A DNA stretch of 64,000 bases from Eublepharis macularius (lineage: Eukaryota > Chordata > Lepidosauria > Squamata > Eublepharidae), in the NCBI RefSeq assembly GCF_028583425.1, contig NC_072801.1:63379766-63443765 (forward strand), in the 5' to 3' direction. The position numbers and the translations under genes are program-made. The number at the start of each line of letters is the position of its first letter. The first letter of the stretch is position 1. Under the pieces are notes generated by a model. It saw nothing but the letters and a program-made list of their open reading frames with translations. It was not told the DNA's origin and searched no databases. Below are positions 10,389-21,097 of the stretch, one piece after another.

Positions 10389-11639
10389 GTTTGCTGGTTA
10401 TCAGAACAGTAATTGGGGCGGGATGCTAGACATAGATTAGGTATAACTGGAGGGATGAGGCCAAGGATTTATTGTTGGGAGCAGTTCTGGCAAACACTAA
10501 GCATGTACTCGTAAGCATGTGTGAAAGGAGGAGTATGAGAATTAGAATCCAAAAGATGGGGAGTTTTCATACATTAACTATGTATGTTAGATCACAATGA
10601 ATATTAGCCACATGAATCATTCATGTATATGTGTGTAATTATATATTAAACATGTGTGCGTACAGCAAATATAAAATTTATACAACTTGATGGGCACGCC
10701 GTATGTCAATCTTGCTTGCGCACCAACTGAACAATAGTGTCAGGTGCACACTGAAGTGCATTATTTGTTGACGGGTTCATCGTAGTATTTGGACTGGCTG
10801 TGGCAATCAGGGAGAGAATCTGTAGCGGTGTCTGTGTGCCAGCATCACATTCGTGGTGCCAGTGCGCAAGTCACACAGTGGGTTAGTCAGAATGCAGGAG
10901 CACGGGAGGTAGGACGGGCATAGAATTTCAAATGTTATAAACAAAACTGGCAATCTCTGCATCCTATCCCACTTATAAATATATCATCCATTCCCTCCTC
11001 CCTCCCCACATTGTATAAGCCTGGTGCTTGGTGTGGAAGGACCAAGGCAACCACCTACAGCCTTGACAGATGGTTCTCTAACCGACTTGTGCCTACGCAC
11101 AGGGCTAAAGTTGGTTCCCAGCTCCCAGTCCCTTACTTGCAAAGCCAACCACAAATATTGAGGATATTTTAAAAGCTCTGCAATCCGTGCTAAGGTTTGG
11201 GCCACCACCGATCATGCATCCCCCGGCTTAGAGATGCTGCCCTGTAAGGGATCTTGGCTGTTCAGTCCTGCTGTTGGTGCAGATAGCTCCAAAATAGGTT
11301 CCCTCCGGGAGAAATGAAGGTCCAAAAACAGGTTGGCAGCCACTTCAGTTCTGTCGCCTTTGCTGAACTCTGTACTAGGTCCAAAGGAGAATGATGCTCT
11401 TGCAGAGTTCCCACTGAGTATATCCCCAGTGGACAGTGACTAAATTTAAGGGAACAATACTCTGGGGATCAGTTGATCACTCTTGGCTGCAATTCTATGC
11501 AAATTTGCAGATGGTGTCCCATTGAAACCAGTGGAATTTATTTCAGAATAAATGCAGTTAGGATTGGGCCAGGACTTGTTGATTTCCATAGGGGACTAGC
11601 ATGTGTAACACAGTCTCTAGTAAAATAAGCATTGTTATT

Positions 11640-12460
11640 TTTGACATAACAAGACAAGCAGCTAATAATAATAAAAAGAAAATACAGTTTAGAAAGATAA
11701 GAAAAAGACAAAAACTAACCTACAAATTGAGTTCCGATTTTCTCCACAACCACTATATATAGTTTTCAAAGTCTATGTTAAACATGAGTCCTCTTTTTTC
11801 TATTGTTCATTATTCTTAATCCATAAATCCAGATATCATCAAATCATTATCTATTTAATGTAAAAAAGTCTATAAATGGTTTCCATTCAGCCAAAAAAAT
11901 AGATAGTCTTTTCTCTAATCAGTGAAGTAAGTTTTGCCATTGACACAAACTCCAAAACTGTTATCTACCATTCCTCCATTGTAGGCAGTGTTGGAGTTTT
12001 CCATTTTTGTGCATACAATACTCTTGCTGCTGTGATCATATATAAGAACAAAGTTCCAAAACTTCTTTCCAACTGGCAGTCCATCATTCCCAACAAAAGA
12101 GTCTCTGGTTTCAACTGGATTTTAATCTTCCAAATCTTCTGAGCCAATGTTTGTATCTGCAACCAGAAGCTTTTTGCTTTCTTACATGTCCACCATATAT
12201 GATAAAACGTCCCTTCTTGTTTAGCACATTTCCAAAGGTTTCTTTTCTCATCTTTAAAATCATTACATTTCTGGATACTTAGTATATAGCTCACACATAC
12301 ACCCCGGCACCAGCCCGCCAGTACCAGCCCGCCATTTTTGCTGCAGCTTAGTTTTGCACAGCTGTTTCTATGTATGGTGAGAGCCTGCTTCAGTTTTGCC
12401 AATTTCACTACAGCAAAAGGATCACTAGCTATTAGCTCTGTCATATGAAACCATCTGTGC
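11640..12460 (-). mobile_element. L1 (LINE) 3' fragment with ORF2 C-terminal remnant
   Basis: The minus-strand frame 11965-12462 reads LWKCAKQEGTFYHIWWTCKK and later LFLYMITAARVLYAQKWK followed by PTMEEW. This is the cysteine-containing C-terminal region of L1 ORF2 (pattern C-x2-C ... H-x3-W-x-C). The start of the frame is not clean L1 sequence. AT-rich sequence down to about 11640 would be the 3' UTR. It is 5'-truncated, so not active. Confidence 0.75.
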
Positions 12461-12845
12461 AACCTGTCTCCTTGGATTAGGTGTGAGCTTTCCTCATCAT
12501 TTCTGATTCGGACGTTTGTTTCACTGGCTGTTTCAAAGAGATGTGCCTCTTCCCTCTGACTTGCTGACTTTAGTTTATCTGTATGGAAGCCACAAATTCA
12601 TGTGGGACGAGGCATCTGATACTGCATTATAGTTCACCATTCTTCATCTGATGAGAGCCTGCTTTAGTACTGCACAGCCAGCTGTACTGCAGTGTACAGC
12701 CCAAGCAGAAGACAGGATTTCACAAACAAATAGCAAGCTGAACACTCAAAAAGGCCACATCTCACATTGTACTTTTAGGTGCTGACTTTAAAAAAATTAG
12801 TGAACACTCAGGTGTACAAATGCAACAACCACATATTTCTAAAGA

Positions 12846-13050
12846 TCCAGAGGAGTTATCCATGTTAGTCTGTAGTAGCAAAATAGTAAAGAGTCCAGTA
12901 GCACCTTTAAGACTAACCAACTTTATTGCAGCATAAGCGTTCGAGAGCCACAGCTCTCTTTGTCAGATGCATGCTGTGGCTCTCGAAAGCTTATGCTAAA
13001 ATAAGGTTGGTTAGTCTTAAAGGTGCTACTGGACTCTTTACTATATTTCA
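12846..13050. mobile_element. Foldback repeat, second Penelope-like family
   Basis: Left arm (about 12889-12955) and right arm (about 12973-13042) are inverted copies: gtaaagagtccagtagcacc, then aagactaaccaactttat, and the reverse. The centre, read on the minus strand, has GCAT, CTGACAA, a GAGAG/CTCTC hairpin, GAAC and ATGC. This is the same layout as the hammerhead at 4985 but with core bases changed. The family is abundant in reptiles as I recall; class assignment rests on the ribozyme-like layout. Confidence 0.6.
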
Positions 13051-13464
13051 AAAGGAGGCTGAAGTCCATTCCTAGTTCCCTGCTGTTGGCCCCACAAGTT
13101 TCAAAGCTGAGTTTTGGTCCTGAGATCAGTTTGTGTTCCCTTGTAGGGCATAGTCCCCAGAGATCTTGCAGGTGTATGATCCAGGATGGTCCAAGGCTTG
13201 TTTTGCGGTGCAGTTGCCCCCAGTTTCTTGTCAATGCCCCCAGGAGGAGCTAAAACCAGGCTTTGGACCAGCATTGATCCTGTTGCAGGACAGAGGGATG
13301 CATGATTTGTGGTCTGGGGTTGTATGATTTATGGAGGTCCAAGCTTATTTTGGGGGGCAGAGATCTTTTAAGTATAATAAATATTTGTAGTTGGATTGAT
13401 GACCAAAGAACGAGGAATGGCAAATAAGGAACTGGGAATCAACTTCACCCTTGTGCAAACACAT

Positions 13465-13668
13465 GTGAGCAAGTGTAAGGTATTGGACTAAGATCTGGAA
13501 GGCCCAGATTTGAATCCTGCTCTGCCATAGGAACTCATGGGGCGATCTTGGGCCAGTCACACTTTCGGCCTAACCTACCTCTCAGGGTTGTTGTGAAGAT
13601 AGACTGGAAGAAAGGAGAATGATTCCATTGGGGAGAAAGGTGGGGTATAACTGAAGTAAATATAACAA
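13465..13668 (+). mobile_element. tRNA-derived SINE
   Basis: A tRNA-like head (aaggtattggactaagatctggaaggcccagatttgaatcctgc) with a B-box-like GATTTGAATCC is followed by the body gggccagtcaca, cctaacctacctctcagggttgttgtgaag and the tail ggggtataactgaagtaaata. Full-length or nearly so, moderately diverged. Confidence 0.7.
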
Positions 13669-13711
13669 AGTATCATACAGGTGTCCCTGTCATGGAGCCA
13701 TAATTGGCTGC

Positions 13712-13875
13712 AGATCCAGAGGAGTTAGTCATGTTAGTCTGTAGTTGCAAAATAATGAGTCCAGTAGCACCTTTAAGACTAACCAACTTTATTGTAGCAT
13801 AAGTGGTTCTCGAAAGCTTATGCTACAATAAAGTTGGTTAGTCTTAAAGGTGCTACTGAACTCTTTACTATAATT
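13712..13875. mobile_element. Foldback repeat, second Penelope-like family (copy 2)
   Basis: Inverted arms with the same agtccagtagcaccttt / aaaggtgctactgaactc ends as the copy at 12846. The centre retains ggttctcgaaagcttatgct but has lost the CTGANGA part of the ribozyme-like core by deletion. Confidence 0.6.
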
Positions 13876-14414
13876 CCTTGTTGAGTGTACTTGGGTTTGC
13901 TTGTCATAATGTGCAAAGCGGCACCTGCAGTGCCAGTTTCATGCCCTATCATTTTCAGGATTCACAGGAGCCTCAGATGCTTGACGTTGAACTTAGCCCC
14001 TCTGTCATGTCTTTTGGCAAGAGGCTGCCTTTAGTCACGTGTATGGGTCTGATAAGGAACGTGTATAATCTGGGCAAAGATCTGGAGCAATCTTATGCAT
14101 TTAGATTTGGGCATTGGGTTCTGAGTACCTTGGAGGAAGAGTGTGATAAAAATGTAATAGATAACATTGCTATAGTAACTGTCAGGTGTGAGAATGAAAA
14201 ATCACAACACACACTCTTCAAATACACTACAAAAATGGGCATTTGCCAAAACTTGTCTCCCCTCCCCCTGAAATCTGAAACAACACCACTCTTTGATGCT
14301 TAATATTATTGTCTTCAAGTGCACTGGCAAAACATAAGATCCAACCACTATTCCTCTATATCAAATGTCAGCAGCAGCATCTGAAAACTTTCAAATGCTT
14401 CTATGATTCTATGA

Positions 14415-14580
14415 AATGCCGGAGAGCAAGATCAACTAGATTCGCAGGGTATGAGCTTTCAAGAGTTACTGCTCCCTTCCAAAGCTCATATTTTGGAAAT
14501 CTAGTTGGTCTTTAAGGTGCTATTGGACCCAGATCTTGCTCTCCGACTGCAGACCCACACGGCCAGCCACCTGAAACTAT
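14415..14580. mobile_element. Foldback repeat, related Penelope-like family (degraded)
   Basis: Contains gagagcaagatcaactagatt, ggtatgagctttcaagagtt and the inverted counterpart aaagctcata ... ttggtctttaaggtgctattggacccag, ending in gcagacccacacggccagccacctgaaact. Arms are diverged and the centre is short. Confidence 0.5.
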
Positions 14581-15193
14581 TGTCATATTTCAGAAAACTG
14601 AATGTTGACAACGTTGCCCAATTGCAAATGTGTGTAAGATTTAATTCCAGAATGTATGTGCTCCATCAATCATGGAGATAATAGCAGGGAGAAGCGTTTT
14701 TTTTTAAAAGAGCGGAGGAGGAGGTCCTATTTAATCACCAAATCATGGGACCTGCAAGGACAAAGGCCATGAGGGACGTGGGCTGTAATAGGGAGGAGAG
14801 ATGGGCGAGAGCTAGAAAAGAGGCGGCTGTGACTGATGGGGAGAGAATCAGATGGTGTCAGCATTGTGTGTGTGGATGAGAGAAAGAAGCAGAGGCCCAA
14901 CAAGGCAAGCGAGCCGTTAGTTTTTTGAAGAGTGCTGGTGGGGGGGGGGACCTCCCTAAATTCTAAGCGACTGGGTGTTTTAGCCGTGGGTGGATGCTCA
15001 GCGGTGAGGCAAAGACCATTCTACATCGACTCAGAAGCACTCTGCTGCTGCTTACTTCACCTATCCCTGGAATGAGCTTTGGCCTTCCAAACTAGAGGGG
15101 TTAAAACCCTCATACTGGGTATGAAAAAAACCACTGATTCTTCACACCTCACACGCCCACGCCATTCTCTCCCGATCTAGATATCTGCCTGTC

Positions 15194-18100
15194 ATGTCGG
15201 ACGAAGCGGAAATGAAAGAGGCCCCTCCAGAACAAGAACAACAAGGAGAAGAGCAGCCTCCGATGGAGCCAGAGATGCAGCAGGAGCAGCCGAACTCACC
15301 ACCCACCCCTCAGAGCCCCCCAGCTCCAAAGGCCCCAGGTTCGCCCATGATGGTGACGGTGACAATTGAGGAGAAGACTGTGGAGGGACCGCAGGAGAAC
15401 GGGGATCCTGTGGGGCTGAGGGCTGGCTCAGCTGAGGAGTTGGGGAGCGCCCCTGTGCCCCCCACGAGCCCCCCTGCTCGCTCTAAATCAGCCTCACTGA
15501 ATGATCTGAAGCCCCAGAACAGCATCAACGGTGGTCCACGGTCCGTGGTGAGGAGCAGCCTGTCTGGGTCCCAGGTACAGCTGGCAGGATCAACCAGATC
15601 TCCACGGGCCAGCCTGAGCCGGCAGCCCTCAGCAGTGGGGTCAGCAGCTGAGGCTGAAGAGAAGCCCAGAGACTACATATTCATTGCGGCCCTCTCCTGC
15701 TTCTGCCCAATCTGGCCAATCAACATCGTCGCCTTTGTGTACTCCGTCATGGTGAGCAGAAGGGGTCAGGGAGAGGTCCAGGAAACACGAATTTCCCACC
15801 CTGGAAGGGGGAGCCTGTGCCACCTGGATCCCCACCAGGGGCAGACTGGCCATTTCCTTTACAGAGAAATTTCCCAGTGGGCCGCAGCTGGTGGTCAGGA
15901 GCAAGCAGAGCCCAACCTCAGCAATGCCTTGTGATGCTGGCTCGCAGCACAGCAGGGGGCGCTCAGCTTGACTTGCTTGAGGGACCTTTTACTTCCCCGT
16001 TCAGCTGGTGTCCACTACAAGGCTGGTTCCTTTCCTTTTTGATTTCTTTGCCCATCTCCCCTGCTCAGGCCCCTTTGCTTTCTGCTGCACTTGCAGTCTA
16101 CAAGGAACTATCAGTCCTGGCCTGCCTCTTAAAACCTCAGATTGGGGCTGCCGTCTGCCTACTTGCAGGTTTTCTTCATGTCGCATATTTGATAAAAGCT
16201 TTTTACAGATACCTTTGCCAGGTTCTGCCCCCAAACTTCTAAAAACTGAGGGCACTTTTTGAGTGTACATCAAGCTACTAATCCATTCACTCATAATATT
16301 TACTTATTCATATTCCCCCCTCCTCTTTATCTAGAAACTCCCAGTGGACCTTCTTGTAGTCTCATATCCAGCCCATGCTTCGGCTTTACCATCACTATAG
16401 GATTGGCCGCTCCCAGGCGAAACACCAAGGATCTAACTATACCTTATGTTTCCCCTTTGTCCTTGCCCAGATCCACTCCAAGGACTTTCTGTCAGGCATC
16501 AGCCATGATTTTCTTGCTGGGAACTCAATTCCCAAATCAATGGGGCCCTATTAGGATCCTGAACATGGCATTGTAGGGAAATGGGTGTCAGCTTCCCCAC
16601 TTGCACTGTTTTTCCAACTCAAAATAGCTCCAGGGGCTGCTTTTTTCTCTGTTGGGAGCTACGCATGTACTCAAGGGGTACAAATAAGTTTTCCCAGGGG
16701 AGCAAAGAGGTGCCCATCCCAAGGTCATTTCAGGCCAGGAAAATTGTGCAGGGTGGGAAGGTTGATCCCCATTCTGCCTGCATGCCACAGTCAAGTTTCC
16801 TTCTGTTTGTACTTGAGTGTGTGTTCATTTATTCCCTCAAATGCTTGTCCTGTTCCTCACCCCCACCAAAAGATATGGGATCAAATACCTGATACCTTTC
16901 CCCTCTGTACCTTCTTTTCAGTCCCGTAACAGCTTCCAGCAAGGGGACATCGATGGGGCACGGCGCCTGGGAAGGGTGGCGAAACTGCTGAGCATCGTTG
17001 CGCTGGTTGGGGGCGTGCTCATCATTGTGGCCTCTTGCGCCATCAACTTTGGAAGTGAGTATCTGGGAAACCTGATGTGGAAGGGGCTGTCAAAGTCTTA
17101 TTTTCAACTTAAACCTCCCCAACACACACAAACCAATTCTTTGCATTCTCGCCCGCACGCCCTTGGGCCCAATTTTAGTAAAAAGAAATCAAAAAGAGTA
17201 CACCTGTAGCGATTTGTCTTTTTTAAAAAAATTGTAATTCATGATGTGCATTCAAGAGCTTATCAGCATACTGTAGGGTTGCCAGCTCCAGGATGAGAAA
17301 TTCCTGGAGATTTGGGGGGTGCTACCTGGAGAGGGTGAGGTTTGTGGAGGGGAAGGACCTCAGTGGGTACGATGCCATAGAGTCCACCCTCCAAAGTAGC
17401 CATGTTCTCTGTGTAGGGTTGCCAGCCCCTAGGTGGGGCCCAGAGTTCCCCAGAATTGCTACTGATGTCTAGACAACAAAGCTCAGTTTCTCAAGGGAAA
17501 ATGGTTGCTTTGGAGGATGGACTCTATGGAATTATGCCACGGTTAGGTCCCTCCTGAAACACTGTCCTCCCCAGGCTCCGTTCTCTTATCTCCAGGAACC
17601 TAGAGTTGGCAACCCTATTGCCAACAACAAAGCTACTACTGCACTTACGAAGGGAACGTATTGCAGGCTGAATATTGAGTGTTATGTGAGACAGTGGTTA
17701 AGGACCAAAACAGAGGCAACGCTGGGAGATCTGTGAATGGTCCTCCCCAAGTGTTCAAAAGGCTGCCACATCGGGCACTGATTGTGTTTGCACGAGGAAT
17801 TTGTAGCGCATGGGGGGAGGGGCAGTTAAAAAGAGGATGTTTGATTCTTTTTTCCTTCCCAAAAGTAATTCAATGGTTGGGAATGAGGAAAGAATTTCGA
17901 TTGGTGAAATTACACAGGAATGGAAGGGCTAAATCCCTTCTCTCTGTTCCTTCCCCCTGTCCTATAGGATTGCCAACTCCAGGTTGGGAAATTCCTAGAG
18001 ATTTGAGGGTGGAGCCTAGAGAAGGCAGGGTCTGGGAAGCGAGAGGCCTTGGTTGGTTACAATACCATGGAGTCCACCCACCATTTTCACCAGGGGAACA

Positions 18101-21097
18101 GATGTCTGTAACCCTGTGTCCCAGAATGTGGCCTTGCATGGATTAGTATTGCCCACAAACCTGGAGAAAAATGCCCTATTGTTACCGGAATTTGTCTCCT
18201 TGTGAGTAGGAGGGAATTAGCGGCAAAGAGAAGGCTATGCAAGAGGGATAACAAGCAGGATACCCCACCAATTTTTACAGGGTCCCCTCACCAAGGAAAT
18301 TGACAAGACAGGTGTTCTTTGAAATAAAGAGTAGTTTTTATTTAAAGGGTAAAACTCCTGGGATTAACAAAAAGTTTGAGTATCTTGATTAGTGATGCTG
18401 GGGTGTGATAAAGGAATTAGATTGGTTGCCCTGGTGTCTTACAAAGAAATGGCAGTTAATTAAATGTTCCTGGAGATGGCTGATAATTTAGAGTTTTGAT
18501 TAAATGTTCCCAGGAAGAGTTTTTAAACTTACCAGAGCTGATTGATGGCCCTCGATTGCAGGACAGTATTTAATCAATGGGAAGACTGGAACGTTTAGGG
18601 TGGTGGCTCACAAGCACCTCTATTGTCAAGATAGCACATTCTGCAGCGTAGGGAGGCAGGAGCCAATCACGTCCAATCACTTGGCTTTTACTCACATTCC
18701 ATTCACGACTCACTCTCCCGGGCGGGGTCTGGCAACACTTTGCTCAGCTGGCTGGCTTGCTAATGTGAATTAAGGCGCATTAGATTCAAGGGGTTTATGA
18801 TTTTAATATCATAAGCAGCTATTAAACTGGCGGAGGCCCGGCTGACTGCTCACACTATCCCTTTGATAAAGGTTTAATGTATGGAAATGGGCAAGTGAAG
18901 CTTCTCACAGCAGGGGGTACATAACACAACCTAGTTTTTAAAAATCCCATTAATCATCTATGAAAGGGACAGAATTCTTTTCTCCAAGACTGTTGGCAAC
19001 TATACACTTGGTAGCTCTTAACCTTTTAAAAATACTGGGTAGACTGCAGTGCTCTCAGCATCCTCTCTGTTTCTGCCCTGTGTCACATTTAATCCTAAAC
19101 AACATTTATTTGATGAAACGAAAACACGTTGTTTACAGCTATACCTCAGAAACTCTGCAAGGATTTGAATTAGACTGTGTGGGACACAGTCAGGTGACCC
19201 AAAATCCTGGAATTAAAAAAAAATCACTAGTATCTGCTCGGCAGTAGACAGCATAGAAGGATGCCAACCTCTAGTCAAACAGCCCCATTTTAAAACATTC
19301 TCTCCAATCACTTGAAATAGAGAGGGCTTGTTTTATAAGAAAAAGCTTCACAGCTGCTCTAAAATGGCTACCCATATGTCAATCCCAACTGCTCTTTTCC
19401 AGAAAGTCCTGGGAGCTTAGCAAAGCATTGTGGTGCATGGGTGGCTATCCACCGAGATTTTATCCATACCTTCTACTAGCTGTACTCAGGAATGCAAGAT
19501 GTTGTGTGTGGGAGTGGGGACAAAATTAACACACTCAGAAGCATCTAGTCCTCATGCCCCTTCAGCATATTTCTGGGTGCCTACCAAACTTTTTTGAGAG
19601 TTCAAGCAAGCAAGATTATTGACTATCAGTTCAGCAAGGCCTATATAAGGTTGCCAACCTCCAGGTGGGGCCCAGAGATCTCCCAGAATTACAACTCATC
19701 TCCAGACAACAGAGATCAGTTCCCTTGGAGGACATGTCTGCTTTAGAGCGTGGACTGTGGGGCATTATACCTTGCTGAGGTCCCTCCCCTCCCCAAACCC
19801 CACCATCCCCAGGCAGCACCCCCAAATCTCCAGAAATATTTCAACCCAGAGTTGGCAACCCTAGGCCTATCCCATGCCTTCCATTCTGTAAGGAAGACAA
19901 CCTTCCTTTCATCAAAAAGATGCCCCGACCTCTTCCATTTTCTTCTTCACATTCTGAGGTCGGAGGCAGCATCTTGAAATATGTAGGTCTCCCCCTTTGC
20001 TCTCGGTTCTGTCTCTTCCCACTGGCTCATTTTTAATCAGAGATTTTTAATCACTCCCAGGAGTTACATCGTTGCGCCTGTTCTTTCACCTTCCTCCACT
20101 CCCGGCCAGGTGAGTGGTGGCAGCTGGTGGAGAGCGGGAGCAGGGGATACTCCGCCTCCATCAGTGGAACGCAACCCTAACACAGAATCAAATCTTGTGC
20201 TGCAGGCCATCTCCATAGCCAATAACGTCTACTCGAAACCCTTTCTCATTTTTAATTCCCCTTCTACCATCATTGATTTCATACTCAAGTGGCTATCAAC
20301 CTAGTCTTACTTGTGGTGCTTCCTGCTGGCTTGGCTGGTGCTGACATCATTCACTCTGTGTCTGGAAGTGACATTGATGGGCCACCAGGGGATACGCTGG
20401 TATTTGGGCAAAACTCAATGGTTAAATGCTGGAGTTTCGTTCAAATACCAGAGCGTCCCCAGTGTTCCACTGATGTGACTTCTGGACACATAGTGAGGGA
20501 CTTCAACGCATCACCAGCAACATAAAGACACTGCTAGAAAGTCCCTTTGCTGGTTGCGGGATGGTGGTGGTGGCGGCTGGCAACCCTATGCCAACCTCCA
20601 GGTGTAGGGCCTGTTCTCTCAGAATTACAACGGATATCTAGACCACAGAGATCAGTTCCCCTGGAGGTGGCGGCAGCTTCAGAGGGCAGACTATGGCATC
20701 ACATCCCTGCTGAACTCCGTCCCCAAACTCTGTCCTCCCTAGGCTTTGCTCTCCCCCTGATCTCCAGGAATTTCCTAACCCAGAGTTGACAACCCTATGA
20801 GAAAAAAAATTGGTATATTCTTCAAGCCTTCACCCCGTTGCTTCTCCCCTAAACCCATACCATGTTTTCCCTAATGAACTGATCTCACATGCTCCAGATT
20901 CCAGAGGAGGCCAAATGTGGGGAGTGTGAACTGGGGCATGAGTGAAATGTTTCCCCCATGTTTCTTTCCAGGTAGTAATTTTTTCCTTTTTTTTCTGTTC
21001 ACCTTCCCTGTGTTTTATCCCCTCTCCCCCCTCCTTCTGACTTCCTCCCTTTATTTCCCCTTCCCCAAATCTCTTTCCTTCCCCAGTGTTCCAGTGA
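15194..21097 (+). CDS. PRRT2: PRRT2, proline-rich transmembrane protein 2
   Basis: PRRT2 is a presynaptic membrane protein that acts on SNARE-dependent release and sodium channels. An acceptor at 15179-15180 precedes ATG 15194. Exon 15194-15751 encodes an acidic Pro/Gln-rich cytosolic N-terminus, the conserved RASLSRQPS segment, [20 protein letters not shown] and the rest of the first membrane segment (residues about 160-186). Exon 16922-17054 gives [20 protein letters not shown] and the second membrane helix through SCAINFG, ending in phase 1. The likely last exon starts at 21087 after a long pyrimidine tract and adds Met-Phe-Gln-stop (21095-21097), equal in length to human Val-Tyr-Lys. Predicted total 233 aa against 340 in human; the N-terminal proline-rich part is shorter. 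Exons 15194 and 16922 are certain; the tiny last exon is a good inference. Confidence 0.93.
17275..17616. mobile_element. Two AGGGTTGCCA-type MITE-like copies, head to head
   Basis: The first (17275 to about 17410) is a partial copy in reverse orientation: agggttgccagctccagg, cctggagatttggggg, gagtccaccctccaaa. The second (17415-17616) is complete and forward, starting agggttgccagcccctaggt and ending gttggcaaccct. Both ends of the full copy are the inverted AGGGTTGCCA. No autonomous coding sequence is present. Confidence 0.7.
17966..18105 (-). mobile_element. MITE-like AGGGTTGCCA element, partial
   Basis: Reverse-orientation copy beginning aggattgccaactccaggtt, with gggaaattcctagagatttg and agtccacccaccattttcacc, fading out near 18105. 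Confidence 0.65.
19637..19870 (+). mobile_element. MITE-like AGGGTTGCCA element with 8-bp target duplication
   Basis: The body runs from about 19645 (aaggttgccaacctccaggt) to 19862 (gttggcaaccct). It is flanked by AGGCCTAT at 19637-19644 and again at 19863-19870, an exact 8-bp direct repeat. Inverted ends plus an 8-bp duplication suggest a non-autonomous hAT-like transposon. Confidence 0.7.
20340..20530. repeat. Inverted-repeat element, shared with 45290-45500
   Basis: Contains gctggtatttgggcaaaact and its inverted partner gagtttcgttcaaataccag, then further outward paired gggga/tcccc and gacatca/tgatgtg stretches. A similar arrangement recurs at about 45290-45500. I cannot name the family. 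Confidence 0.5.
20580..20796 (+). mobile_element. MITE-like AGGGTTGCCA element
   Basis: Forward copy: ccaacctccaggtgtagggcc, attacaacggatatctagac, gatcagttcccctggag, ending gagttgacaaccctat. The left end is slightly altered. Confidence 0.65.
20955..21086 (+). promoter_or_regulatory. Long polypyrimidine tract and acceptor of PRRT2 last exon
   Basis: About 130 bases of nearly uninterrupted C/T (ttcctttttttt, cccctctcccccctccttctg, ccccttccccaaatctctttccttccccag) run straight into AG at 21085-21086. This is unusually long for a splice acceptor tract and supports the exon start at 21087. Confidence 0.55.

Larger units (their letters stand above)
9237..12845. other. Presumed PRRT2 intron 1 / intergenic, repeat-bearing
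   Basis: No exon was recognised here. It holds a SINE tail near 9995-10050, a tRNA-derived SINE at 10205-10388, a repeat fragment near 11485-11570 and an L1 tail at 11640-12460. The rest looks like unique AT-rich sequence. Confidence 0.5.
17055..21086. other. PRRT2 last intron, repeat-bearing
   Basis: Between the donor GTGAGT at 17055 and the proposed acceptor at 21085-21086. It contains five MITE-like copies (17275, 17415, 17966, 19645, 20580) and an inverted repeat near 20340-20530. The stretch 18110-19640 has no recognised element or exon. Confidence 0.55.

Noticed and set aside
15752-15934. Reading PRRT2 on past 15751 into the 246-codon frame
   Set aside because: A GTGAGC donor follows the first membrane segment and the next exon at 16922 continues the conserved protein; the extension is intron.
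16087-16110. Acceptor followed by tctacaag, resembling the human PRRT2 last exon
   Set aside because: It lies upstream of the 16922 exon and reads on without a stop after the Tyr-Lys codons, so it cannot be the last exon.
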